From Paracyclopina nana (lineage: Eukaryota > Arthropoda > Copepoda > Cyclopoida > Cyclopettidae): a DNA stretch of 64,000 nt. The notes beneath the pieces were generated by a model. The model was given only the letters and a program-made list of their open reading frames with translations. It had not been told where the DNA came from and made no database searches. Positions within the stretch are counted from its first letter, which is position 1. Every line of letters starts with the position of its first letter. Positions 44,274 through 58,347 of the stretch are shown here, one piece after another. The position numbers were made by a program, and so were the translations under genes. The stretch covers positions 2,678,501 through 2,742,500 of the forward strand of contig JAGUCH010000002.1 of NCBI GenBank assembly GCA_019096065.1. Direction: 5' to 3'.

Positions 44274-47200
44274 ATGTCAGGTAAGCCTCATTAATGATAA
44301 CTTGTTATCCATGCACATGACATGTTTGATCAGTGTAACCCTACTAACATTCGCATTACATTGCAAAAACTAGAATTACCAGCTTTAAAGTTTGCATCAA
44401 TTTTTCATGGTAGGAAATGCTTGTTTACATTTATCTGAACAATTATTTTTGTGGCTTACATTTTCGCAAGCCGTAATAAAAAATATAATAATACCGTCTT
44501 CAAAGAACGAAACCTAGTTTTATCTGGAATTTGATGAGTATGCTAATTGAATGGCAAACAAAAGCCGAAGAAGAATGTCATATTTGATGTTGCTAAATCA
44601 ATCAATTTTGCGTCATCGTTTTATTATGAAGTTTTGTTCAAGCTTTGATGTAAAAGAAAATGAATCAGCTATTTTGGGGAGAGCCATAAAAACATACGCT
44701 AGCTGTCATTATCAATAAGTAGCCCAGCCAAGTGCAATAGAACTCGATTTTCCTGTGGAAATTTCTTTGTCTAAAACATAGCATATACAGTGGAAATTCT
44801 AAAAATATGGCCTTTGCCATGGGAGCTGTTTGTCCTATCAAAAACAATTCATGGAATGAAATCTGATCTTTCCTCTGGAAGATTCTTTTTGACCAATACA
44901 TATAAAAAAACATTTAGTGCACCAAAAGACTGAAAAAAGGGGGAAAGGTAGAATTCTTGCTTTCTACTTTGCTAATCTATAATAAATGCCTACATGCCTT
45001 CATGCACAGCTTGAAACTACATACAGCTGTGAATTAGTATACTCATGACACAGCAGCTATCAAACATTCAAAGCCACAAACGAAAACATATTCTGCTGTT
45101 GAGTTCATGATAAGGCTTTTTGAAATATCTGTAGTTAGCTTGGCAGTGAATGCAGGAACTCGCATCAGCTGATAATTGATGGCGTCTGAAACTGATCCTT
45201 TAATAGGAATTGACAGAGGTAATAACAAAGTGCATAAATCTTGAAATTGTGCTCTATTACTTCTGCGTCTTATTGTTTTGTCTTGCGCGGTTTCTTTACA
45301 TTTCAAAAGGAAGTCATTGGAAGATTTTGAAGAAACTTGATTGGAGCTTGTTTTTTGGCTGGATCTTATATATTAGTAGAGCTGCATGCCCATTCAGATC
45401 AGTTTTGTAAAACATCACCAAGAGAAAACATGCCTCAATCTCCTGCCTTTTGTAAACACAAAAAGAATCTCATTTCTGAATGGCATCAGGGTAATCAAGA
45501 AAAGCCCCATATTCTAATTAACTTACTGTTTTAAGCTCAATTTGAATTTTCAGATGAAGGTCAAGTCACTAGAATTGTCATCCAAGATGATGAAAATTCC
45601 AACCTCAAAAGGAGAACAGCCAAGGACTGGTTTAAACACCAGGCCAAAAATGCCTGCAGTAAGAAGCAGTTGCAGAAGAAAATGCCCATAATTGAGTGGC
45701 TACCCAAGTACAATTTGGAAGCAGGAGTTTCAGATCTAATTGCTGGACTCACAGTGGGCCTCACTGTAATTCCACAAGCTATTGCTTATGCTCAAGTGGC
45801 CAATTTGCCTCGTCAGGTAATTTATTGCTCCACCTTATTATAATCATGCCTTTGCTCATTTTAAGCTTTTGTAGTATGGATTGTATTCAGCTTTCATGGG
45901 TTGCTTTGCCTACATTTTCTTTGGAAGCTCCAAAGATATCACTGTGGGACCAACTGCAATTATGTCTCTGCTGACAGCTGAATATGCCAGTAAAGGTCCT
46001 GTCATTGTGGTTCTACTCACATTTCTGACAGGCTTAATCATCATGATGCTGGGATTTCTGAGATTAGGTAATGAACTAAAAGAAACTAATTGAATGATCA
46101 TGCTAATCAAATGGGTTTAAAAATAGGTTTTGTCATTGATTTCATCTCAATACCAGTAACAGCTGGTTTCACATCAGCAGCTGCCATCACCATTGCTTCT
46201 GGACAAGTTAAGTCTCTACTAGGGCTATCAATCGAGCACAAATCTCACACTGAAGGCATTGTGGGTACATGGCAAGAAGTGATTGAAAACATCGAGTCAA
46301 TTAGGCTGGCTGACTCTTTGTTGGGAGTAGCATGTGTTGTTATTCTCCTTTTGATGAGGGTATGATGAACATTTCAGCTGTCAATATCAATAATATTTAT
46401 CCATTTTATCATCTAGGCTCTGAGACGTGTCAAGTGGTTTGATGAAGATCAAACCAAACCAACCAAAATGCAGTCATGCTGTTCCACTGTTTATTGTGGC
46501 TCTCAAGTTATGCGAAAAATACTATCCAAGTTTTTTTGGGTATTGTCCACAGCCAGAAATGCCATTGTTGTGATTGTCTTCAGCTTTGTGGCATATTGCT
46601 TTGATCCTGTGTTACCTGAAGGCTCCACAAGAAATACCACCTTCATTTTGACTGGAAACATTCAGTCTGGTTTGCCTCCATTTGAAGTACCTCCATTTAG
46701 CTACAACGATACTACTTCTGGCAAAGTTTTGGACTTTGGTGAAATGGTCTCTGAACTAGGCCCAGCTTTAATCATCATTCCATTGCTAGCAATTCTTGAA
46801 AATGTAGCCATAGCAAAAGCATTTTGTAAGTTTGCTTAAAATAACTACAACTTTAAAACTTTTCTGCAATACTTAATTTTTAGCTGCTGGAAAGCCAGTT
46901 GATGCTAGTCAAGAAATGATTGCTCTTGGAGCATGCAACCTTTTGGGGTCATTTGTGTCATCGATGCCTGTCACAGGATCATTTTCAAGAACTGCTGTGA
47001 ACTCTGCTTCTGGAGTTAAGACAACCTTGGGTGGAATCTACACAGGAGGATTGGTCATTATGGCCTTAGCTGTACTCATGCCATTTTGTGCATACATACC
47101 CAAGGCCAGCTTGGCTGCTGTCATCATCACAGCCGTCATTTTCAGTGTTGAATATGAGGTTGTCCTGCCTATGTGGCGTTCAAAGAGTAAGTCTTCCACA

Positions 47201-47756
47201 TGTAAGGCCTTGCATAAAGTAATAATATCTTTTTACAGAAATTGACTTGATCCCAGCATTTAGCACTTTTTTGTGCTGCTTATTCTGGGGCTTGGAGTAT
47301 GGTATTCTAGTTGGAGTGGGCATTCAAGTCTTGGTGATTCTATATCAATCAGCAAGGCCTAACATCAAAACTGAAGTTGAAGAAATCAATTCAGTCCATG
47401 GTGGACATTTCCTATTCTTGACACTTGATAGAGCACTCTTGTTTCCATCAGTGTCTTACGTGAGGCATCAAATCAACAAAGCAGCCATGGATGCAGGGCA
47501 GTCAAAGTTACCAGTTGTCCTTGATTGCAGTCACATTTCAGATGCAGATTTTACTGCAGCTGAAGGCTTTAAATCCATGGTCAGTGACTTTCAAAAGCGC
47601 AAGCAAGCTATCTTATTCTACAATGCATCACCCCAAGTTGTGGAAACTTTTAAAGGGGCCGCCATCAAAAACTTCATCTTGATTCATTCAAAGGAAGAAA
47701 TGCATGACCAAATCAGAGGTTTGATGACATTCTTAGCTAAAAATGCAAAATTATAA
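44274..47756 (+). CDS. SLC26A11-like sulfate/anion transporter, copy 1
   Basis: Seven exons (44274-44280, 45554-45816, 45875-46067, 46127-46359, 46417-46825, 46884-47186, 47239-47756) give 641 residues. The first coding exon holds only ATGTCAG and is followed by a 1.27-kb intron. Family text: IIEWLPKYN, GLTVGLTVIPQAIAYA (SLC26 signature), FFGSSKDITVGPTAIMSL, GNLLGSFVSSMPVTGSFSRT-type region with ASGVKTTLGG, and a C-terminal STAS domain (VVLDCSHISDADFTAAEGF). The closest type is SLC26A11, a sodium-independent sulfate/chloride exchanger. The exon pattern is shared with the adjacent copy 2, showing tandem duplication. The tail lacks the extra C-terminal exon of copy 2. Confidence 0.95.
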
Positions 47757-48522
47757 ACTTGTAAATATTTTTCAGTCCTTTATGCTCAAGGTGGCGAGCT
47801 GGGAGCAAATGAGAGTTACCAAAACAGCAGAGGCGAGAGCCATTAGGCACCAATAAGCAAATATTCTGTGAAAATTGTTATTGGTGGTCATCAGTATCAA
47901 TGAAAGCTCGGTAAAGTCACAGGATGGTCTGTGATTTTACATATGGTTTTTCAACACAGCTCCAAAAATAGTACCATGTTATCATCTACCCTAATTTTAG
48001 TTTTAGTTACACCCAATTTTGTTTAATATCATTGAGAGAATATAATAAAAAAAATATTATGCACTGTACGTCTATTCCCGCACTATTTTGAATTTATCCG
48101 GTCAATATGCTCTTGCAAGGCAAGGAAGAGCAACCTAACAATTTTAAGGCTAATTCTCGGATCCTGTGGTAACTTTAGAACTCATTTGTACTTATTTTTT
48201 CAAGAGTAAATGATTTTCTTTTCAATGCTAAAATGTTTTACAAATGAATTTATTGTACAAAAGCTGGAAAAATAAGCTGAATCTTAAAAATTGACATAAA
48301 AATGCAAGCTTGACCTAGTTAAGAAGCTCAGTTTTTCTGACATTTCTCACTTCACATTATTCAAAGCATATTGCAGCGAAGGAGCAAATCCTGCTATTTC
48401 AGCAAACTTTTGGTGCCACATCAAAACACAGGTGTTACATTCTGCTATTTGTGCTACAACAATAAATATGTTTTGTGTTTGCCACGACAATGTGAGTTTA
48501 GTCTTGCTTGTTTGATTGTCAA
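47757..48522. other. Intergenic between the SLC26 duplicates
   Basis: 766 bases without a supported gene. AATAAA-like signals for copy 1 occur near 48046 (gaatataataaaaaaa), and the promoter of copy 2 must lie here. Confidence 0.5.
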
Positions 48523-50991
48523 ATGGCCACACTTGAAAATACAATTGATCATTCCTCTGTTGCAGCGATTTTCTTCAAAAATGGCAACTCTCGACCTGAT
48601 GATACAAAACTGGCTGTAGAACGGAGCCACCATACCATGGATTGGATCAAAACTCAAGTTAAGAAGTCTTGTAGCAGAAAGCAGCTGTATAAAAGGTTGC
48701 CCATTTGTGAGTGGTTGCCAAACTACAATGGTGAGAAAGGCATTTCTGATCTCCTGGCTGGCATCACTGTGGGGCTAACAGTTATTCCACAGGGCATAGC
48801 TTATGCCATTGTGGCAAAACTACCACCTCAGGTAAATTATGAGCCTTTTCATCATCAATTGCAATGCGTTATAACAAACAAAATCATTTTTGATACATAA
48901 ACTAAATGATTTCATTAATAGTTGAGCTGCTTTCATTTTCAGTATGGGTTGTATTCATCATTTATGGGGTGCTTCACATATCTCTTTCTGGGAGGCTGCA
49001 AAGATGTCACTGTTGGCCCAACCTCAATTTTGGCTTTGATGACATTTTATACTGCCAGCATTGACCCAGCTTTTGTTGTGCTCCTAACATTCCTCTCAGG
49101 ATGCATCATAATGTTGCTAGGCTTCTTCAAATTAGGTATGACATTTTATTAGCATGTGTACTGTATTTAGGGTGTCAGATTTTACGCAGATTGCCACCTT
49201 TACAGGAATTGTGATAGATTTCATATCTGAACCGGTGATTTCTGGATTTTCATCTGCTGCTGCTATAGCTATAGCATCTGGTCAAGTCAAATCCATCTTG
49301 GGCCTGGAAATCTCAGTGAGGTCAAATGTCAAAGGACTTGTGGGCACCTGGATTGATGTGGCCAATAACATTCAATCAGCTAGGGTTGCTGACTCAGTGA
49401 TGGGCATCACCTGCATCATAGTTCTGATTCTAATGATGGTATGGAAACTTAAAGGAATATTTATCCAGCTGTATTCATTTATCTGATTTACTTTCAGAAA
49501 TTGAAGAATGTGAATTGGTTTGAAAGGTCTCCAGATAACCCAACCAGAATGCAAAGTTGTTGTCTTGTTTTGCAAAGAGACTCAGAAGTAGCTAGGAGAT
49601 ATTTGTCCAATACCCTCAAGTTCATCTCCACTGGGAGAAATGCCATTGTTCTGGTTGGGTGCTCAATGTTAGCTTTTTGCTTTGACCCACACATCCCGGA
49701 TATTCCATCAAGGAATACCACTTTCATTTTGACTGGAAACATTGAGGCTGGCCTACCTCCATTTAAATTACCTCCATTCAGCTTCAATGATACTCAAACT
49801 GGGAAAGAATATGACTTTGGAGAGATGGTATCTACTCTAGGTTTTGGACTTTTCATCATACCATTGCTAGCAATTACACAAAATTTTGCTGTAGTAAAAT
49901 CATTTTGTAAGCCAATTGCGATCTTTTCTTAATCATAATTAGATTACTTTCTCTTTTTTTAAGCTGGAGGTCGTCCAGTGGATGCCAGTCAAGAGTTGAT
50001 TGCACTTGGAGCATGTAACTTGATGGGGTCATTTGTGTCATCAATGGCAGTTACAGGATCATTTTCAAGAACTGCAGTCAATTCTGCATCTGGAGTAAAA
50101 ACAACTTTTGGTGGAATCTACACTGGAATATTGATCATATTGACTCTGTGTGTATTGATGCCATATTGTGCATACATGCCAAGGTCCAGCTTAGCTGCTG
50201 TCATAATAGCAGCTATCATTTTCAATGTCGAGTTTGAAGTTGTTAAACCTATATGGCGCTCAAAGAGTAAGTCTTAAGGCTTCTTTTCAATTCATTGAAT
50301 GAGACTCATTTCCCTTTAATTTTCAGAAGTGGATCTGATCCCTGCCTTTGGTACCTTTTTCATCTGCTTATTTTGGAGCTTAGTGTATGGTATTTTAGCC
50401 GGTGCCCTTTTCCAAGTCTTAGTGATTTTATACCAAGCATCTAGACCTAAAGTCTCAATTGAATTGCGACAAATCAATGTCGTTCCCAATGGAAAGTACC
50501 TGTATGCTACAATTGATCGTGCATTGCTCTATCCCTCAGCCTCTTATGTCAGACATAAAATCAACAAAGCTGCAGTGGCAGAAGGAGAATCTTCCATACC
50601 TGTTGTCCTTGATTGTGTGCACATCAATGAAACAGATTACACTGCTGCCAAAGGATTCAAATCAATGGTCACTGATTTTGCCAAAAGGAAACAACCTGTC
50701 ATATTTTATAACGCCAAAGTGGGAGTATTGAATACATTTCAAGGAGTTGCTATTGAAGGAGTTATTTTCAATGGAACTGAACTTGAACTCAAGAGCCATC
50801 TCAAAGGTAAAAATAAATATTTCTCAAATTATTATTAAGTCTTGTGAACTAAAGAAATTTGACTTTTAGGTTTAATGGCTCAAACTGAGGAATGGGGTGA
50901 CGCTCAAAATGCTGGAGCTACTGGAAATGGTTCAGGTTGTGATGAGGATCTTGATGGCTCCAGACAACCTTTAAAGCCAAGTGATGACTAA
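48523..50991 (+). CDS. SLC26A11-like sulfate/anion transporter, copy 2
   Basis: Seven exons (48523-48831, 48943-49135, 49206-49438, 49498-49906, 49964-50266, 50327-50806, 50870-50991) give 682 residues. Four internal exons have exactly the same lengths as copy 1 (193, 233, 409 and 303 bases). Seen: LPICEWLPNYN, GITVGLTVIPQGIAYA, GGCKDVTVGPTSILAL, SFVSSMAVTGSFSRTAVN, and a STAS domain with PVVLDCVHINETDYTAAKGF. An added last exon gives an acidic tail (GSGCDEDLDGSRQPLKPSDD). The N-terminus is less certain: a ctgttgcag at 48565 could be an acceptor from an unseen upstream exon, in which case the first 14 residues would differ. Confidence 0.94.
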
Positions 50992-51165
50992 AATGTGATC
51001 TCCTCTCTACTTTGAAAAACTATTTGGTGGTAGTCGCTATTTAAAGCAAATCATGCCTGCAGTAAAATACATAAACACTTTATTTGAAAAATAGGAATGT
51101 AAAGGTCCAATTTCTGACAATGATTTTAAGAATGATATGAATTGTGTAACATCTAACATTGAACT

Positions 51166-54100
51166 CTATTGATCAACAATGATTGATTGAAGTTGGTGAA
51201 CCAATTCTCTGGCTATGGTTAATATAGCTTTTCCATCATGTTTCTCAGCCATCTCATTGAAAAACTTAATGATGTCTGTAAAATCCATGTTTCTGTCCAG
51301 AATTATGTCCCTGTAGTTCTCAACAAGTGCCATGGCCACAAACAGATAAAAGTGGCTGGATGTCACCATTCTGGAAGCCCAAATTGTTTCCCACACCAAA
51401 TAAATATCACAGTAGGCAAATTCCCTCTTGAAGTCCAACAAAAACCACCTGTGAGGCATTTTGATGAAATAATGGTATACAAAATTCGATTACTTATACC
51501 TGTAGCAAAAGTAGAAATGGCTAAAGTCACCATTTTTCTGAATGGTGTCATACAAAGTTTGGTCCAGAATTTGTATCAAGGATCTCATGTTGGCAAAGTT
51601 TTCATCCATTTGGTTGCCATTGGGGAAATTGCTGCAAAAGAGGAATGAATCATCATCCAATTACTGCCACTAGTTTGGCACAAGTACCACAGCATTCTTT
51701 CCATTAGGAAGCCAAAGCAGGAGTGTGTTAACGCTTCTTCATCAAATACCACAAGCATTGGTGCCACTATGTCGCACATTCCCTAGGGGGAAATATTTTA
51801 TGACAGCTGCTCACTTCATCAAAATAACATTGCAATATTTACCTGCATGTAGCCCACATCCAAATTATCCCACACATAAGTGGTTATGATATTTCTTAGC
51901 TTGTCCAAGTTGGTCAAATTGAAGTAGGGGTGGTTTCGGTCACACCTTTGAACATCTTTATCAATTCTAAGCATAAAAAGTACTTTGATGGTTATATGAT
52001 TATAACATTTGATGAGCTCATTTTAAACCTGTGGAGGTTGAGTGCAAAGTTATCAATCAGCTCCTGAGGGAAACTTCCCCCTTCGGATGAGGCAGGGGAA
52101 TGACAGGGACTGGTATTTTCCTTGGAAGAAACAGGGGTCATAACTCCTACTTAGGAAAAAATAGTCAAGAAATCGTTGTCTGTAATAAATTGAGCATGTC
52201 ATCTCACTGAGAGTGTTGATCTTTTGAGTGATGACAGAGAGATCAGCTTCAAAGTTCTCCATGTGTTCAATGTCAACATTGAGGTCTTCACAATCAGGCT
52301 CAGCCTTCAGGGGAGAGCATTCAGAAGGGTTTCCACTATCAATGCTGGGAGTGGTGACTCTAGAAAAAAAAGCAATTTCAGACCAATTTTCTGGAGTGGC
52401 AAAAGAAGAGGCCTTTACTTATATGTCACTGACTTGACTTCTTTTTCGCTGGTAGCGTTGCTGGTGTTGCTGTGATATCCATTTGACAAGAGGCCATTTT
52501 CAGCAACAGCTGTAGTCTTTTTGCTGCCTTCTTCTTCAGACACTAAATCCTCACCCTCTGTGTCACTAGAATTGCCTTCTTCCTCCATCTTTTTGCCATG
52601 ATCATCTAGACCATCAATGCCTTCATCTGAATTGATATTGTCTCTGAAAAAGGCCAGCTTCTTAGAAAATGAATTCCTCTGCTTTTTGCCTCCAATGGCT
52701 GATGTGAACAAAGAATAGCCTGGGCCTGGTTCTGAGTGAGTGGAAGTCAGCTTTCCCCTAGACCTCTCTGAATTGGAAGTTGAATTTTCTGTGGCCTTAT
52801 TGGAAATAACATTTATCTAATTAGATAGCTTGTCAAACAACAAACATGGCTTACCTCAGTGATGGTGGAAATCTTGTCTACAGAAACAGTTCTGCTAGAA
52901 ACATCCTCATCTATGGACTCAAACACTTCATTGCTGATATTGAAAGTCTGATTTGAGCTCATGCTTCCTGCTCTTTCCAAACTGCCAGCTCCTTCAATAG
53001 GTGGTTCGTTATAAAATCTTTTTTAAAAATTATTGGGGTACTAGTACATACCTGAAATTTTGGCAATATTGGCTGCTGTTGTTTCCCTGTCCTTTTGCCT
53101 AACAATGGCTTCTATGGCCATCCAGTCTGACAGCTTGTGCTCATATTGGGTTCTCACTTTCTTGTCAACTTCTTTTTTCTCATCAGGTAAATGTATCCAC
53201 TTGTAGTGACCCAACAAGTAAGGCCACACCTTAAAGTATAAGGCAACTTCTATATTATGCCCTAAGAGTGGTAGGCCTAAAATATATTAACCTCCTTTCT
53301 GAGAGAAGGCTCAATGCCTCCCAAGTAGATTTTCAAGTAAACTTCTCTCTCAAAGGCTCTTCTAAAGTCTTCATTTTCACTAATTAAGTTCCATTCAATG
53401 TTGGCCCACCATTCAGGGGTAATGCCATTGTGCCACGATAGATCATCAGGAATCTCAGGCTCTCCTTTAAAGGTCAGTCCACCCAGATGCTTTCTAATAG
53501 TTTTCAAGTGCCTACAGTGAGCTAGCCAGCCATAAAAAGCCCTGGAAAACAGACACAGTGTCATTTCTGTGCAATTACATTCTCAGTGTTAGCTAATTGC
53601 CTGGAAATGATTTGTCTCCTCATTGAAGAGCACATGGTGGAAATGGGTTCACTGGGTGATTTCCTTTTACTGCAACTTTTGGGTGTTTCAGGTTGCAAAT
53701 TGGCTTCATCAATCTCCTCCTCAAGGCCATGATCATCCTCTATTACTTCAATGGCAATTTTCTCCTCCTCCATTCCTTTTTCTCCCAACTCCAGACTTCT
53801 GCGAGAAAATGAGCACAATTTATGTAAGGCCACACGAGATTTTTTTGTCATTGCTCTCTCCTCAGCCTTGATGTATTATTACCTGTCTGCACTGGTTGTG
53901 CTGTTGCTCCTAGACTTGCTGGGGGAAAACAAATTTGCCAGCCATTCTCTGCTGCCACTCAACTTTGGCTTGGGGACAGCAAGGCTCGTCTTTTTATTGT
54001 TGCCTTCCACTTTTTCTTCCTCAGCAGAAGAAGTTGGAACTTTGACCTTGAACACCCAATCTACTTTGCTACTTGTCATTGGCTGATGTTGCTCCTCTGG

Positions 54101-56045
54101 GCTGACATGGTTGGCCTCTTCCACTGACTGAACTTTCACCTACAAATATTTCCCTAATGATCTGTCAGGAACAGTCATTAATTACCATCAGCACATACCT
54201 CCTTTTTGTACCATGGAAACTTGATTTTGGCTTTGGCTGCATCAGCTGACACAGCCTCTTGAGAAGTCTTTTGGCTGGCTGTTTCTTGTTCAAGCACAGT
54301 GGACAATGGAGGGTCAAATTTGCCCTTGATAGCTTCCACCGAGGATTCCATACAAGTCAGAAATTGGACCATATGACCTCCATTGGGGAAATGTATGGGT
54401 GGATGCTGGGTCCCATCACTGGAGACAAGTATCAATTTTCCTGGCTCATTTCCATCCTAAAAACCAAAGCACAATGCTAAGAGCTGGTATAATTATGGAG
54501 TGTTATAATTATGCACTTGGTGACAATGGAGGAAGAGAATGCTGCTGAGATCAATATAAAGGGCTTTCTGCCATGAGGCACTCTTTTCCTCAGTGGTGTT
54601 GCCATTCATCAGTTGGTTGGGTGTCCACTTCAAGGCCAACACAGATGAGCTAATTGTTGAAGAGGAAGCCTCATTTGGAACCAAAGTTGTGATTTGATGG
54701 AGTGAGAGGTAGCCCAGAAGAAGAGTATCATGGCCATTAGGTTGGACTTTCACATTATTTTTACCTGAAACAGGCAATATGTATTGATTGTGCAACATTG
54801 TTTGAGTTGCTTACCATAAATTAGGACATCTTTGAGGTTTTGGTGCAATGACTCTACATACTCCCTAGCTTGACTTGGAACCAGCCTTAGGAATGGAAAG
54901 CAGAATTAGTATTTCTTTGCTATAACAGAAAAACTTAATGGTACTACCTTTTCTCATCAAATGTAAGACCTGAGCTTACAGAGGGTGTATGAGTGAGAGA
55001 TCTCTTTAAAGCATGAAGTGGACTTATGGCAAGATTGAAGCTACCAGAGGAGGTGGAAGGGAAAGCATCAAAAGCTCCATCCATAACCTTCACTCTTGGA
55101 CTGACTGAAGAAGGTGGACTGCTAATTGACGAGCTGGATCCACAGCTCGAGATTTTGTGCCTCTGAACCAGCTCATTGGCAGGAATGTCAGTCCTTGGAT
55201 AGACAAATAAGGGCATTGATATAATTTTCTATCAAAGTTGTTTTTACCACAGTTGAGAGCATGGCTTGACTTTGGTGTATTCAATTGCACAAGGGCCAAC
55301 GAGTAAGCTGCTCAAAATGGGTCCATAATCCTGGTCAGCCACCAAGGAGTCTTTGGTATAATACCTTTGGAGTTATAATTGGTATCAATTTCAGCTGAGA
55401 TAACGATGTGCAGTATCGCGTACTTATCCGATTCTGCTACCAAGTGAGCCATGATTTTCTGAAGCCTTTTCTCGAACAGAGCAATCCTAATCCACTGGTA
55501 TTTGGGAGTGAAAGCAGCCAAGTTTGAGCCCGATTGGGTCTTCTCAAGCAGACCAGACATGCTATACAAAATACAGTCAGAAAGTAGGAAATAGAAATAA
55601 ATAAATGGCGATGTTTACCTGGTTTTTGACAAGGAGCTACTAGAGTCCCCTGCAGAATGAGTTCTCTTCTGGCCAGCTGCGATTTCAATAGCTTGCACTT
55701 TGGCCATCACATGGTTGGCATCTTCGTTTTCTTTGGCTAATTTTTGTATCAGAGCTGTTGTGGAGCTGAAAAAGATATCACAGATGTTGTACATGTTGCT
55801 CCCACAGCTTTTCCCTAATGAGTTCCGTAAGTGATACACTACCTTGTTTTAAATAGGCCTAGGGCTCTCCTTTTGAGGCCAAAAGAGAGGCAAGCATCGA
55901 CATTGGCACAGAGTGAGATCACACTTGCACTATCTTCATGGACACATTTGAGCATTACACTCTCTTCCATGATATGCTTGACCTCTTTCTTGATGCCATT
56001 CATGAGCTTCTCCTTTTGGCTCTCCTCTGCACTTGCCTCACTCAT
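51166..56045 (-). CDS. RUN-TBC small-GTPase regulator (SGSM1/2-like)
   Basis: A many-exon gene from ATG 56043-56045 to a TAG at 51166-51168, encoding roughly 1,100-1,200 residues. The N-terminal RUN domain shows [19 protein letters not shown] and [22 protein letters not shown]-like/RBD middle part follows ([19 protein letters not shown] and so on). The C-terminal TBC RabGAP domain has [15 protein letters not shown], then the split insert with acidic and serine-rich text, [19 protein letters not shown] and [23 protein letters not shown] proteins bind Rap and Rab GTPases and act as RabGAPs. A 5' UTR exon probably ends at about 56321 (ttgaag followed by a gtaagtcc donor). The long insertion inside the TBC domain is a known feature of the SGSM family. 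Confidence 0.93.
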
Positions 56046-57396
56046 CTAAAAATTATGATAAGCATATTACATTTTATAGTAAACTATACACTAGATACCT
56101 GTTGATTTCTCTCTTAGCTAAGCAGCTTTCTACAGAAATCAAGCTATTCACTCAAGTCAGCATAGATAATATCCATTATTGGCCTGGCATGATGCATGCA
56201 AGCTAAGCCAACTTTTTTGATGGAATATCTGTACATGTCAGCTCATAAAGCATTCAAAATGCCCAATTAAAGGCTAGGATGGTAATTAGGCCTTGGCACC
56301 TCAAAAAATGGGACTTACCTTCAAAGTAGAGAGATTTTCAGAGCAGGGCTTTCTTTCACTTAAAAAAGTAGTGGCATTTTGTCTAAGCCACAAAAGTTGT
56401 CATGTCCATTGAGGGGATGTGTCTAGCGGAAATTGTCCAGCATATGTTCAAATCAGCAGTTACAGTAGTAGCAGCAACACACTCGAGCTCTCACTGTTCC
56501 GAGAGTTCCTACGAAAAGGGCCACAAGTGAACATGCACTACATATGCTACTGCACTGAGCTACTGTATGCAGCAGCTGTGGAAAGAGAAAGGCACTGAGA
56601 TGGTAGAGAAGCACTCTGACGCAGCCGGTAGAGCTGCTATAGCTTTCTAAGGCTCGCTTCTACTCTGACTGCTGCTGCAACCCTTATTTAATCACATCAA
56701 GCAACATGTAGAAGTACGTTCTACTTTTTGTGTATGCTCAAAACGTATCTTACAGGAGCAGGGGTAGGATAACACAGAGCTCACTTGGCTTGGACAAAAG
56801 CAATTACCATATAAGCAAAAGTGCAAAAAAACCTCATCTTTGAAGAATTGCTTGAGTTGTAGCATGAAAAATGAGTTATTTGGTGATTTTTTCAGGAATT
56901 ATCCTTTTGCTGTAGGATCAGTCTAAGCGAAATACTTTGGGCTATTTCAAATATTCAAAATACATATTATAAGTACATTCTTGGCTAAAGTACGGTTTGT
57001 TTAATTAAGCTAATGATAGCGAAGGCTGAGTTAAATAAGCTGCTATTCAGCAAGTTTCTTTTACGTGAAACTCTGACGCACTGTTGAAAAATAAAACAAA
57101 AAGAAAGCATTCGAGCGTCTAATGCACATTATTGGTCGATTTACATTCCCTAAACACAAAATAGTATGCTTAGGCTAAATATTTAATTTTGTAGCTGGTA
57201 AATACACCATGAGAATCCATTAGTTGGAACACAAAACGAATTTGGTATATTCCAAGTTTCGCGCCAATGTTCGAACCAAAGGAGCTTTCTCTTTTGAGCT
57301 TTCTCACTATATTCACCAACGGCTTTAGTGGCACACATCTTAGTGGTATTGATCACTTTCCCCCCATAAAACAGCTGTGTTTTTCCTCTTGTCACA
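56046..57396. other. Divergent promoter region between SGSM-like and clathrin light chain genes
   Basis: Includes the SGSM-like gene's 5' UTR intron and exon (donor near 56320 on the minus strand). The remainder, to 57,396, carries no supported gene and presumably holds both promoters. Confidence 0.5.
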
Positions 57397-58252
57397 ATGG
57401 ATCCCGGCTTCGAGGACGATTTTACCCCAATGCAAAGCAGCAATGGAGTAGTTGAAGATGCACCCTTCATTCTGGGAGAAGAAGACAGCCCCAAAAAGTC
57501 CATTGAAGGTAACACTTTATTACCAAAACTGAAATCTGGAGTAAAAAAATATGCATAGATGGAGGAGATGCCAATGCTGGAATCAACGATGATCCAAGCT
57601 CAACAGCTTCTTCAGACTTGTCTTTAAGCATGTCCAGACATGTCGAGCCCAGAGAAGATCCAGAAATCATCAAGCAATGGAAAGAGGATCAAGTAAAGTG
57701 TACTTTTTCACATAAGAAATATCACAGAGCATTAATAGCCATATTTTTACAGATAAAAATGCTCGAAATCAAAGACAGAGACGAGGAAAAAGCCAAAGAA
57801 CTGCTGAAAGAGCAAGCTAAAAAGGAGCTAGAAGATTGGTACAAACAGCACTCCGAGCAGGTAAACTCAATTTAAAAAAACCCTTTCTACTCATTCTATT
57901 GTGCTTATTCCTCCTCTAGCTAATAAAGTTGCAAGCCTCAAATAGAGCTGCTTCCATTTCCTACGAACAAGAGCTGGAGGTCATATCTACAAAGGTAATC
58001 AATACTCGTAGTCTTTTTAATCACAACGTGGCCTTTTGTCTCTATTTGCTTTATTGATAATGGCTAAATCCTAATTCTAGAGGCTTCTCTTTTTAACAGA
58101 TGGTGCCTGGCACTGAGTGGGAGCGAGTGGCCAAATTGTGCGATTTCAACCCAAAAACTGCCAGAAATACCAAAGATGTAGGAAGGCTGAGATCAGTCAT
58201 TCTGCAGCTCAAACAAGAGGGCTCTTCGCCGTCGATTCCACATGGAATTTGA
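57397..58252 (+). CDS. Clc: Clathrin light chain
   Basis: Five exons (57397-57508, 57559-57692, 57753-57860, 57920-57994, 58100-58252) encode 193 residues. N-terminal acidic region with EEDSPKKSIEDGGDAN, a central charged helix (IKQWKEDQIKMLEIKDRDEE, then KEQAKKELEDWYKQHSEQ) that packs on the heavy chain, and the highly conserved C-terminus PGTEWERVAKLCDFNPKT and TKDVGRLRSVILQLKQ. Light chains regulate assembly of clathrin coats in endocytosis and Golgi traffic. Length and order match the family; the gene appears intact. The strongly conserved EED-type N-terminal Hip1-binding motif is present only in weak form. Confidence 0.95.
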
Positions 58253-58347
58253 GTGTCAACAATTCACTCAAATGCTGCTAACCTTATGCAATATTAGGAG
58301 GATTGTGTACAAAGATTAATAGTTCAGTTGAAAATAAACTAGTCAAC

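Noticed and set aside
51238-51648. Plus-strand frame under the SGSM-like C-terminus
   Set aside because: It is an antisense shadow of the TBC domain exons.
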